Shown in pieces: positions 7,956 to 15,809 of a DNA stretch of 64,000 nucleotides. Each line of letters starts with the position of its first letter. Within the stretch, counting starts at the first letter, position 1. Made by a program: the position numbers and the translations under genes. Under the pieces are notes generated by a model. That model had not been told where the DNA came from. It ran no database searches and was given only the letters and a program-made list of their open reading frames with translations. The DNA is from Betaproteobacteria bacterium (GTDB lineage Bacteria; Pseudomonadota; Gammaproteobacteria; Burkholderiales; SG8-41), in the NCBI GenBank assembly GCA_016868035.1, contig VGID01000008.1, positions 1 to 64,000 on the forward strand, in the 5' to 3' direction.

Positions 7956-8954
7956 ATGGCGATGCGCTTTGCGATCCGCACGTTTTCCTGCGCCGCAGCT
8001 TGCTTCGTCCTCGCCAGCCCCGCGGCCCTGTCTGCCCAGCGAGCCGACCCCGCCGCGGGCTTCCCCAGCCGTCCGATCCGCGTCGTAGTGCCGTTCACGC
8101 CCGGAGGACAGCCCGACATCGTCGCGCGCCTGATCGCGCCGAAGCTCTCCGAATCGTTCAACCAGATGGTCATCGTCGACAACCGCCCCGGCGCCGGGGG
8201 CATGATCGGCGCGCGGATCGTGGCGGGCGCCACGCCCGACGGCCATACGATGATGCTGATCTCCGCCGCCCACGCGGTAACGCCGGCCGTGCGTGCCAAT
8301 CTCGGGTACGACCCGGTGAAGGACTTCGCCGGCATCACGATGGCCTACAACGCGACCTACCTGCTGGTGGTTCCCCTGAGCCTGGAAGCGCGAAACGTGA
8401 AGGACCTGATCGCGCTTGCGAAAGCCAGGCCCGGCCAGCTCAATTTTTCATCCGCCGGAGTCGGCAGCGGCACGCACTTCGCGGCCGAGATGTTCAAGCA
8501 GAGCGCCGGCATCGACGTCGTGCACACGCCCCACCGCGGCATCCCGGAGGCGCTCACCGACACCATGACGGGCCGCGTGCAGTTCTTTATGGCGCCGATG
8601 GCGAGCGCGAGCACGCTCGTGAAGGAGGGGAAGCTGCGAGGGCTCGGCGTCTCTTCCCCGGAGCGCAGCCGGGTTCTCCCGGATATTCCGACCATTGCCG
8701 AGTCCGCGATCCCGGGATTCCGCTTCGATTCCTGGGGCGCGATGTTCGCGCCGGGCAGGACCCCGCGCGCGACCGTAAACAAGCTCAACCGGGAGATCAC
8801 GCGCATCCTCAAGCTGCCCGATGTCGAGCAGCGCCTGCTCTCGCTCGGAGCCGAGCCGGCGCCCACCACGCCAGGGCACGTCGACAAGTTCATCGCCGAA
8901 CAGATCGCCGCGTCCCTGGAGCTCGCGCGCAAGGCAGGGATCAAGCCCGAGTGA
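7956..8954 (+). CDS. Bug (TctC-family) tripartite tricarboxylate-type periplasmic receptor
   Basis: Periplasmic solute receptor of 332 residues. A GGAGGAG ribosome site precedes the ATG. The signal peptide ends near residue 26 (LSAQ), then the mature start carries FPSRPIRVVVPFTPGG, the hallmark of Bug receptors, with VDNRPGAGGMIG and TPDGHTMML further on. Family members bind carboxylates such as citrate, glutamate or aromatic acids and deliver them to TctA/TctB permeases. No TctA or TctB gene is in the window, so this is an orphan receptor. Its ligand is unknown. Confidence 0.9.
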   Translation: MAMRFAIRTFSCAAACFVLASPAALSAQRADPAAGFPSRPIRVVVPFTPGGQPDIVARLIAPKLSESFNQMVIVDNRPGAGGMIGARIVAGATPDGHTMMLISAAHAVTPAVRANLGYDPVKDFAGITMAYNATYLLVVPLSLEARNVKDLIALAKARPGQLNFSSAGVGSGTHFAAEMFKQSAGIDVVHTPHRGIPEALTDTMTGRVQFFMAPMASASTLVKEGKLRGLGVSSPERSRVLPDIPTIAESAIPGFRFDSWGAMFAPGRTPRATVNKLNREITRILKLPDVEQRLLSLGAEPAPTTPGHVDKFIAEQIAASLELARKAGIKPE

Positions 8955-9057
8955 ACGACCGGGCAGGCGGCAAAAGCCCGAAGGAAGAAGGAGGAAGGAG
9001 GATCGGTTAGGCAGCGCCCTTCCCCGTCTCTCGTCTTGAGCGCCGGGGAAAACCCGG

Positions 9058-9564
9058 TCATGGATTTCCGATGTAGTCGCGCTTGCCGACCTCCACGCCG
9101 TTGTGGCGCAGGATGTTGTAGGCGGTGGTCACGTGGAAATAGAAGTTCGGCTGCGCGAACCCGAGCAGGTACTGCATCCCCTTGAACTTCATTTCGCGGC
9201 CTCCCAGCTTGAGCACGATCTCCTTTTCTTCGGTGCCGTCGATCTGCCCGGGCTTGATCGTGCCGATGAACTCCACGGTCTTCGCGATGCGCGCCTTCAG
9301 CTCCGCGAGCGTCTGCTCGGTGTCCTCGTGCTTCGGGACCTCGACACCGGCGAGCCGTGCGACCGCGCCCTTCGCGGTGTCGCACGCGATCTGCACCTGG
9401 CGCGCGAGCGCGAACATGTCCGGGTAGAGCCGACTCGCGGTAAGCACGGTGGGCTCGACCTTTTTCGCATCGGCGTACGCCTGCGCCTTGTCGAGGATGC
9501 CGGAAAGATTGGCGAGGATATTGACGAAGCGGGGGGCGCTCGCCTGGTACATGGAGATGGTCAT
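9058..9564 (-). CDS. DUF1993 domain-containing protein
   Basis: Cytoplasmic protein of 168 residues starting MTISMYQASAPRFVNILANL, typical of DUF1993, a family predicted to adopt a four-helix DinB-like fold. It also shows the conserved segment FYFHVTTAYNILRHNGVEVG near the C-terminus. Family members are of unknown function. The gene is monocistronic, convergent with the Bug gene on its left and divergent from the molybdenum hydroxylase on its right. Confidence 0.8.
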   Translation of the reverse strand: MTISMYQASAPRFVNILANLSGILDKAQAYADAKKVEPTVLTASRLYPDMFALARQVQIACDTAKGAVARLAGVEVPKHEDTEQTLAELKARIAKTVEFIGTIKPGQIDGTEEKEIVLKLGGREMKFKGMQYLLGFAQPNFYFHVTTAYNILRHNGVEVGKRDYIGNP

Positions 9565-9705
9565 CGGGAACTCCAGGTGGAGGAACAGACAGGAAGCGCA
9601 TTATAGACCCGCATCATCGCCCGAGCGATGCGACGGCCGGGCGACCGTAGCACGCGGCTGCGCGGGCCCCGCCTCCGTCTATGCGAAAATGGGCCATACA
9701 CCCGC

Positions 9706-11997
9706 ATGGAACAGCGTATGTCCCGCCGCGAAGATTTTCGCCTCATCGTCGGAGAAGGCCGCTACACCTCCGACTGGAACCTGCCGGGCCAGCGGCACGC
9801 GGTCTTCCTGCGCTCGGACCGGGCGCACGCCGAAATCGCGCGGCTCGATACGGCGTGCGCGCTGGCTCATCGCGGCGTGAGAGCGGTGCTCACCGGGGAC
9901 GACGCGCGCGAGGCGGGGTACAAGTCGCTGCCCAACATCGTCAGCTACGCGGGGAAGGACGGCCAGCCGCTGCGCAAGCCGCATCACCCGGTGCTCGCGG
10001 CGGGGCGCGTGCGCTACGTCGGCGAGCCCATCGCGATGATCGTCGCGGATTCCGCGGCCCTCGCCGAGGACGCGCGCGAGCTGATCGAGATCGAGTATCG
10101 CGATCTGCCCGCCGTCGCGAGTTTCGAGGCCGCGGTCGCGGAAGGCGCGCCGCAGTTGCACGAGGACGTTCCGGGAAACCTCGCGTTCGAATACGAGTCG
10201 GGCGACGCGCAGGCGGTCTCCGCCGCGTTTGCGCGGGCGAAGCACACGAGCAGGCTCACGATGGACAGCCAGCGGCTGGTCGGCAATGCGCTCGAGCCCC
10301 GCGCCTGCCTCGCGGCGTTCGATCCGGCAAGCGGGCGCTACACGGTGCATCTGCCGCTGCAGGGCGCGAACACCATGCGCGGACAGTTCGAGCACGTGAC
10401 CGGCCTCGACAAGGACAGGATCATGCTGGTCGCGCAGGACGTCGGCGGCAGCTTCGGCGTGCGCGGTGCCGCCTATCCGGAATACTTCGCGGCGATGATC
10501 GCAGCACGCAAGCTCGGCCGCCCGGTGAAATGGGTCGCAACGCGCGGCGAGACCTTCCTGAGCGACTTCCACGGGCGCGCGCTCTCGCTGACCGGCGAAC
10601 TCGCGCTCGATGCGGACGGGGAGTTCCTCGCCATACGGTTCGATGACCGCGCGGACCTGGGCGCGTACGGCGGCACCTTCGGTTCCTTCATCGCGACCCG
10701 CAACCTCACCGTCACGATCGGGGGCGTCTACCGCATTCCCGCCGTCTACGGCCGCACGCGGCTTGCGTACACCAATACCGTTCCGGTGTCCGCGTACCGC
10801 GGCGCCGGGCGCCCCGACATCGCCTACGCGATCGAGCGGCTGGTGGACTACGCGGCCCACGAGCACGGGTTCGACCCGATCAAGCTGCGCAGAAAGAACC
10901 TGATCCCGCGCGAAGCGATGCCGTACAAGACGCCGAACGCGGGGACGTATGACTCCGGGGACTTCGAGGCGGTGATGGACGATGCGCTCGCGCGCGCCGG
11001 CTGGCGCGGGTTCCCCGCGCGCCGCGCTGCCGCGCAGCGCGCCGGGCGGCTACGGGGCATCGGGATCGCGACCTATCTCGAAGCGGGCGGCGGCGGCGCG
11101 GCGCCGAAGGACCAGGTCGCAGTGCGGTTCGATTCGAACGGCGCCATGACGCTCTACGCCGTCACGCAGTCGTCGGGCCAGGGGCATGAAACGGTCTTTC
11201 CGCAGATCGTGGCCGGCGCGCTCGGCATCGACACGAAGCACGTGCGCTTTCATCCCAGCCCGCCGGAGACCGACCTCATCGGCAATGGCACCGGCGGATC
11301 CCGCGGCGTGCTCGGCACGGGCAGCGCATTTCGCCTGCTCGGAGACAAGCTGATCGAGCTCGCGCGCCCGCATGCGGCCGCGGCGCTGGGCGTGCCGGAG
11401 AGCGCGCTGCGCTACGAGCAGGGAATGTTTCGCGCCGCACGACGCTCGATCGGATTCATCGAGCTCGCGCGCAAGCTTGCCGGACCGAAGCCGCATCCGC
11501 TCGACACCATGGCCGAGGGGACGTTCGGCACCACCTATCCGAACGGCTGCCATATCGCCGAGGTCGAAATCGATCCCGAGACCGGGGTCTCCGCGATCGC
11601 GCGCTACACCGCGGTGGACGATCTCGGCCGCGTCATCAATCCGGTGCTGGTCGCGGGCCAGGTACACGGCGGCGTCTTGCAGGGAGCCGGGCAGGTCTTC
11701 GGCGAGCACGCGATCTACGATTCCGCCACGGCGCAGCTGCTCACCGGCAGCTTCATGGACTACGTCATGCCGCGCGCAGGCTGGCTGCGCGAGATCGGGG
11801 TCCACGACCATCCGGTGCCGACGCCGACCAATGCGCTTGGAGCAAAAGGCGTGGGCGAAGCCGGCTGCAGCGGCTCGCTGCCGGCGCTCGTCAACGCGAC
11901 CATCGACGCGCTGCGCCCGCTCGGGATCCGGCACCTCGACATGCCGTTCACGCCGGCGCGGCTGTGGGAAGCGATACGAGGGAGCGGTAAGCGGTAA
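9706..11997 (+). CDS. Xanthine dehydrogenase-family molybdopterin-binding subunit, CoxL form II-like
   Basis: Large molybdenum-cofactor subunit of about 763 residues. Domain signatures include the N-terminal REDFRLIVGEGRYTSD, QDVGGSFGVRG (about 244-254) and, at residues 363-369, AYRGAGR. The last is the signature loop of form II CoxL-type proteins, not the AYXCSFR loop of true form I CO dehydrogenase, so CO oxidation should not be assumed. A GVGEAG segment near the C-terminus supplies the catalytic-type Glu. The matching 2Fe-2S and FAD subunits are not adjacent. The start could be ATG 9706 or 9718. The final residues GSGKR and the stop codon are written by a GCGGTAA repeat array. Confidence 0.85.
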   Translation: MEQRMSRREDFRLIVGEGRYTSDWNLPGQRHAVFLRSDRAHAEIARLDTACALAHRGVRAVLTGDDAREAGYKSLPNIVSYAGKDGQPLRKPHHPVLAAGRVRYVGEPIAMIVADSAALAEDARELIEIEYRDLPAVASFEAAVAEGAPQLHEDVPGNLAFEYESGDAQAVSAAFARAKHTSRLTMDSQRLVGNALEPRACLAAFDPASGRYTVHLPLQGANTMRGQFEHVTGLDKDRIMLVAQDVGGSFGVRGAAYPEYFAAMIAARKLGRPVKWVATRGETFLSDFHGRALSLTGELALDADGEFLAIRFDDRADLGAYGGTFGSFIATRNLTVTIGGVYRIPAVYGRTRLAYTNTVPVSAYRGAGRPDIAYAIERLVDYAAHEHGFDPIKLRRKNLIPREAMPYKTPNAGTYDSGDFEAVMDDALARAGWRGFPARRAAAQRAGRLRGIGIATYLEAGGGGAAPKDQVAVRFDSNGAMTLYAVTQSSGQGHETVFPQIVAGALGIDTKHVRFHPSPPETDLIGNGTGGSRGVLGTGSAFRLLGDKLIELARPHAAAALGVPESALRYEQGMFRAARRSIGFIELARKLAGPKPHPLDTMAEGTFGTTYPNGCHIAEVEIDPETGVSAIARYTAVDDLGRVINPVLVAGQVHGGVLQGAGQVFGEHAIYDSATAQLLTGSFMDYVMPRAGWLREIGVHDHPVPTPTNALGAKGVGEAGCSGSLPALVNATIDALRPLGIRHLDMPFTPARLWEAIRGSGKR

Positions 11998-12225
11998 GCG
12001 GTAAGCGGTAAGCGGTAAGCGGTAAGCGGTAAGCGGTAAGCGGTAAGCGGTAAGCGGTAAGCGGTAAGATTGGAATTGGTTTTTTCCCGAAGTTCCCGCT
12101 CGCTGCTCACGGCTCACGCCTCACGGCTCACGGCTCTTCTTGAAATTCCCGCTCACTGCTTACCGCTCACTGCTTACGGATTTTCTCCTCGCTGCTTACC
12201 GCTCACGACTCACCCGCTACTCTAC
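11984..12225. repeat. (GCGGTAA)12 array with a facing GCTCACG/CTTACCG arm
   Basis: Exactly twelve perfect GCGGTAA units cover 11984-12067. After a spacer containing TTTTTTCCCGAAGTTCCCGC, bases about 12100-12225 carry facing heptads of the forms GCTCACG and TTACCGC. The array supplies the C-terminal codons and stop of the upstream gene. The spacer resembles those at 19930-19965 and 38957-38992. Confidence 0.9.
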
Positions 12226-12846
12226 TCAACGCGCGGGGACGGTCCAGAGGTAAATGGGCCGGTCCCGCCCGCCGCTCCCCGCGTATGCGGTGTGCTCGGG
12301 CTTCCAGTCGTCCATGTCGTGCCAGTGCGAAACGATGCGGGTACCGGGCCTGAGTTCGCGCAGGAGCCTCGGCCGCAGCTTGAGATTGAGGGAGGGCGAG
12401 AGGAACAGCATGACCACGGTGGCCTCGCGGATGTCGGTCGAGAATAGATCTTCGTTCACAAAACGGACGCGATCGGCGACGCCGGCCTTGCGCGCGTTTA
12501 GGCGGCTCTCGGCGATGCGCTGCGGATCGATGTCCACGCACACCCCGCGCGCGCCGAACCGCCGCGCCGCGGTAACGACGATGCGCCCGTCGCCGCATCC
12601 CAGGTCGTAGACCACGTCCGCGGAACCCACGTCGGCGAGCCACAGCATCTGCTGCACCACCCTCATCGGCGTGGGCTCGAAGTGCACGTCGGGGGCGCGC
12701 GGCTCGGGCTGCCGGAGCGGGTCGGCGCCGATAGCGCAGCCCATCGCGAAGACGGCGCAGAGGATGGCCAGACGGCACCCCCCCGCAGCGCGCATGGCCG
12801 CGCCGCCGGTGACGCCCGCCAACCACTGGTGCAAGCGGTAGCGCAT
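12226..12846 (-). CDS. Class I SAM-dependent methyltransferase-like protein with signal-type N-terminus
   Basis: Protein of 206 residues (or 189 if it starts at the ATG at 12795). The core reads YDLGCGDGRIVVTAARRFG, motif I of class I methyltransferases, followed by GVCVDIDP (motif II with acidic ribose contact) and FVNEDLFS. The N-terminus is unusual: a hydrophobic segment ending AVFAMGC resembles a signal peptide, possibly of a lipoprotein, although the lipobox is weak. Export would remove the enzyme from cytoplasmic SAM, so either the N-terminus is a membrane anchor, the start is wrong, or the protein has another role. It ends against the heptad array on its right-hand neighbour's side. 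Confidence 0.7.
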   Translation of the reverse strand: MRYRLHQWLAGVTGGAAMRAAGGCRLAILCAVFAMGCAIGADPLRQPEPRAPDVHFEPTPMRVVQQMLWLADVGSADVVYDLGCGDGRIVVTAARRFGARGVCVDIDPQRIAESRLNARKAGVADRVRFVNEDLFSTDIREATVVMLFLSPSLNLKLRPRLLRELRPGTRIVSHWHDMDDWKPEHTAYAGSGGRDRPIYLWTVPAR

Positions 12847-12887
12847 GGGAATCGGCCCCTATTCTACGTTCTTCTTCCCGCCCTGGC

Positions 12888-13637
12888 TCACCGGGGAATG
12901 ATCAGGACCTGTTGTGGATAGATCAGATCGGGGCTGCTGATCAGGAACGAATTTGCCTCGAAGATGTCCGGCCAGCGGTGCGCCTTGTGGTAGAAGAATG
13001 CGGCGATCTTCGAGAGGTGATCGCCCGTCTGCACGGTATAGATACCCCGGGCGCCCGTCAGGCGCGCGACCTCTTCCTGCGCGGCCTCGAGCGCTTTTTT
13101 CGTGCGCTCGAGCTCTGCGTCCCGTGCCGCGTCGCTCGCGGCGCGCTTCTTCTGCTCCTTCAGCAGCGCTTCGTACGAACTATTCAGCTGCGCGGCGCGG
13201 GACCTGGCTTCCTCCAGTCCTTTTCCGGTCACCGCGAGCTTGCGCGCCAGTTGCTCGCGCTCGGCGGCCGATGCCGCCACCTTCGCGCCGCTGCCAGCGA
13301 GTTTCTTCGCGAGGGACTCGTTTTCGATGACGAGCGCCCGGTTGCGCTGCTGCAGTTCCTCGTACGCACGGTCTTTCTCGGTGAGCGACGCGCGCACCCG
13401 GTCCGCGTCCGCGGCGAGCCCGGCGTTCTGCTTCTGCAGAGAGCGCTGCTCGCCCTCGAGCGTGCCCAACCGCGCCATGAGCGTGCTTGCCTCCGTCTTG
13501 AGCGCATCGCGCTCCGCGCCGAGCCTCGAGAGTTCTTCCCGGCTCGGCGTGATCGCGAACACGAGCGCTCCCGCGACGAGCGCCGAAAACACCGCTACCG
13601 CTGCGTACCGTATGACTGCGCGCTTGCCCGCTTCCAT
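12888..13637 (-). CDS. Membrane-anchored coiled-coil protein with C-terminal LysM domain
   Basis: Protein of 249 residues. One membrane segment (about residues 10-29, VAVFSALVAGALVFAIT) is followed by a long coiled coil rich in Glu, Arg, Leu and Ala (about 33-190). The C-terminus is a LysM peptidoglycan-binding domain starting YTVQTGDHLSKIAAFFY and ending QQVLIIPR. The likely arrangement is anchored in the inner membrane with the coiled coil and LysM in the periplasm, reaching the cell wall. Its exact role is unknown. It lies 41 bp upstream of the methyltransferase-like gene on the same strand and could share a transcript. Confidence 0.85.
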   Translation of the reverse strand: MEAGKRAVIRYAAVAVFSALVAGALVFAITPSREELSRLGAERDALKTEASTLMARLGTLEGEQRSLQKQNAGLAADADRVRASLTEKDRAYEELQQRNRALVIENESLAKKLAGSGAKVAASAAEREQLARKLAVTGKGLEEARSRAAQLNSSYEALLKEQKKRAASDAARDAELERTKKALEAAQEEVARLTGARGIYTVQTGDHLSKIAAFFYHKAHRWPDIFEANSFLISSPDLIYPQQVLIIPR

Positions 13638-13733
13638 ATAATCAGTTGGACCAGGGCCGACCTTGCGCGTTCCGGACGCGCCGGTGCGCTATATTCACGC
13701 CTGGACACGTATTTGCGGAGACAGGAGACAAAA

Positions 13734-14654
13734 ATGGCGGTCACGCTGATCGAGAACTTCCGCGCAGTGTTCTACGCGCCGTTCCACGCGGCGAGCGCGC
13801 TCAACGCGTACCAGGCGGAGGGGTTGCAGGTGGAGACGAAGAAGTCTCCGGCAGCGGAGCGCACGCTGACGTCGCTCGGCGAGGGGGCCGGGCAGGTGTC
13901 ATGGGGCGGGCCGTTACGGATCATGGCCGCCCTCGAAAAGGCGCCGAAGGACCGCTACGTCGCGTTCTGCGAAGTGGTGGGGAAAGATCCGTTTTTTCTC
14001 GTCGGGCGCGCCCCGAACCCCGGGTTCCGGATCGAGGGGCTCGCGGGCATGACGCTCGCGACCGTGACCGAGGTGCCGACGCCCTGGATCTGCCTCCGGC
14101 ACGATCTGCGCCGCGCCGGCATCGATCCCGCGACGGTCCGGCAGGCGCCCGCGCGCACGATGGCGGAGAACGCGGCGGCGCTGCGCGCGGGCGAGGTGGA
14201 TCTCATCCAGGTATTCGAGCCCTACGCAAGGAGCCTGATCCTGGAAGGCGCAGGGCACGTCTGGTACGCGGCGGCGAACCGGGGAGTGACATCGTACACC
14301 ACGCTCAACACGACGCGCGCCTTCATCGAACGCAATCCGGATACGGTGCTGCGCATGACGCGGGCAATGTACCGCACGCTGAAGTGGATCGCGGCACACG
14401 ACGGCCGCGACCTGGCGGAAGCGATCAGCGCCTGTCTTCCCGAGATCCCCGTGCCCGTGCTCGCGGCTTGCTGCAACGAATACAAGTCGCTCGGGCTGTG
14501 GAACCGCACGCCGGTCATGAGCCGCGAGGGCCTCGAATGGCTGCGCGATGCGATGCTCGGCGCGGGGGCGATCCGCACCCGGTTCGCGTACGAGGACTGC
14601 GTGGACATGCGCTTCGCCGAGCAGGCCGTGCGCGAAGATCCGCCGTCGCTTTGA
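13734..14654 (+). CDS. NMT1/THI5-like ABC-transporter substrate-binding-type protein lacking a signal peptide
   Basis: Protein of 306 residues with the two-lobed NMT1/SsuA-like fold: it begins MAVTLIENFRAVFYAPFHAA and has the ligand-region segments EGLQVETKKS, GRAPNPGFRIEGLAGM and GEVDLIQVFEPYA. An AGGAG ribosome site lies 7 bases before the ATG at 13734. Periplasmic binding proteins of this family normally carry a signal peptide; none is present here. It may be a cytoplasmic enzyme or sensor of the same fold, as THI5/NMT1 itself is. No ABC transporter partners are adjacent. Confidence 0.75.
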   Translation: MAVTLIENFRAVFYAPFHAASALNAYQAEGLQVETKKSPAAERTLTSLGEGAGQVSWGGPLRIMAALEKAPKDRYVAFCEVVGKDPFFLVGRAPNPGFRIEGLAGMTLATVTEVPTPWICLRHDLRRAGIDPATVRQAPARTMAENAAALRAGEVDLIQVFEPYARSLILEGAGHVWYAAANRGVTSYTTLNTTRAFIERNPDTVLRMTRAMYRTLKWIAAHDGRDLAEAISACLPEIPVPVLAACCNEYKSLGLWNRTPVMSREGLEWLRDAMLGAGAIRTRFAYEDCVDMRFAEQAVREDPPSL

Positions 14655-14721
14655 GGTCCGCAAGGCCGCGGCGGCGGCGCGGAGTGAACGCTCGGTCGGC
14701 GATTTTCCCCGCCTGGCAGCC

Positions 14722-14742
14722 TGTCGGAACGCAAGTCCGACA
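14722..14742. terminator. TGTCGGA-N7-TCCGACA hairpin between convergent genes
   Basis: Perfect 7-bp arms (14722-14728 and 14736-14742) lie between the stop codons of the convergent NMT1-like and alcohol dehydrogenase genes. There is no clear T-run, so termination is plausible but unproven; it may instead be a dispersed palindromic element. Confidence 0.4.
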
Positions 14743-14747
14743 AACTC

Positions 14748-15788
14748 CTAGTGTTTGACGAGCAGCGCGGCCCGCCCCGTGACCTGCCCGCGTTCCACCC
14801 GCTCGTGCAGTGCTTCCGCTTCCTCGAGCGGGCGGAGGTCGCTGACCAGCGGCCAGACATCGCCGCGGACGACGAGGTCGAGGGTTTCCAGGATCTCGGA
14901 TCGGGTGACGTAGCGGCTGCCCAGCAGGTCCTGCTCTTTCACCAGCATGTCGAGCGCAGAGGCCCTGAAGGTCTGCCCCGCGCCGCCGAGCGTAACCAGA
15001 CGCCCGCGGCGCCCGAGCGCCTTCGCACCCGCCTCCAGCGTTGAAGTGCTGGAAACGTAGTCGACCGCAACGTCGACGCCTTCTCCGTTCGTGAGATCGA
15101 GCAGGGCTTCCGCGACGTTGCCGGCGGAGGCATCCACCACTTCGTCCGCGCCGGCCTTGCGGCAGGCGTCGAACTTGCCGGAGACCACATCCACCGCGAT
15201 CACTCTCGCCCTTGCCCACTTCGCCAGCATCACCTGGTGAATGCCGACCCCGCCCCCGGCTCCGAACACGGCGACGGTTTCGCCCGCCTCGATGCGGGCC
15301 CGGCGCAGCACCTTGTACGGCGTGGCGAGCGCATCCGTGACGACGCCGATCTCGGCCGGGTGCGCCTTGTAGTCGAGGCCCTCCGGCAGCTTGATGAAGA
15401 CGTGCGCGGGAAGCTTGATGTACTGGGCATAGCCGCCGTCGCAATTGCGCCCGACATTGCCGCCGCTGTTCGCGCACAGCGGCTCGAGGCTGGCGAGGCA
15501 CCAGCGGCAGTGGCCGCAGTTGAGATAATAGTACGCGGTGACGCCGTCGCCCGTGCGCAGGCCCCGCACGCCGGCGCCGATCGAGACGATCTCGCCCGTG
15601 ATCTCGTGGCCGATGATGCGGGGAAACTCCGCGGCGATCCGCCCCGCCTTGATGTGCTGGATGGTAAGCCCCGAGCCGCAGGCGAGCACGCGCGCCACGG
15701 CTTCTCCCGGACCGGCGACGGGATCGGGAACCTCGGTCAGCTCGAACGCGGTGTTGGGCCCTTTCAGCACCATCGCTTTCATCGACAA
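14748..15788 (-). CDS. Zinc-binding medium-chain alcohol dehydrogenase
   Basis: MDR-superfamily dehydrogenase of 346 residues, last gene of the selenoprotein operon. Catalytic zinc ligands are suggested by ACGSG (about Cys37) and GHEITGE; the structural zinc site CGHCRWCLASLEPLC is intact (four Cys). A Rossmann segment VFGAGGGVGIHQ precedes an acidic residue after the second strand (VIAVDVVSGKF), favouring NAD over NADP. It starts 21 bp after the acyl-CoA dehydrogenase gene. It probably oxidises or reduces an alcohol or hydroxyacyl intermediate of the pathway. Confidence 0.88.
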   Translation of the reverse strand: MSMKAMVLKGPNTAFELTEVPDPVAGPGEAVARVLACGSGLTIQHIKAGRIAAEFPRIIGHEITGEIVSIGAGVRGLRTGDGVTAYYYLNCGHCRWCLASLEPLCANSGGNVGRNCDGGYAQYIKLPAHVFIKLPEGLDYKAHPAEIGVVTDALATPYKVLRRARIEAGETVAVFGAGGGVGIHQVMLAKWARARVIAVDVVSGKFDACRKAGADEVVDASAGNVAEALLDLTNGEGVDVAVDYVSSTSTLEAGAKALGRRGRLVTLGGAGQTFRASALDMLVKEQDLLGSRYVTRSEILETLDLVVRGDVWPLVSDLRPLEEAEALHERVERGQVTGRAALLVKH

Positions 15789-15809
15789 GCTCCTTGCCGC
15801 AAAGCCGCG

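Noticed and set aside
6750-8273. 507-residue kinase extending past 7730
   Set aside because: The extra N-terminal 180 residues are shadow sequence overlapping the divergent Bug gene; SrkA is about 328 residues.
9706-11997. True CO dehydrogenase (form I CoxL)
   Set aside because: The active-site loop is AYRGAGR, not the AYXCSFR of form I, and there are no CoxM/CoxS partners.
11984-12067. CRISPR array
   Set aside because: The unit is 7 bp with no spacers, so it cannot be a CRISPR; it is a tandem heptad array.
14722-14742. Transcription factor operator
   Set aside because: It lies between two stop codons of convergent genes, so termination or a dispersed palindrome is more plausible.
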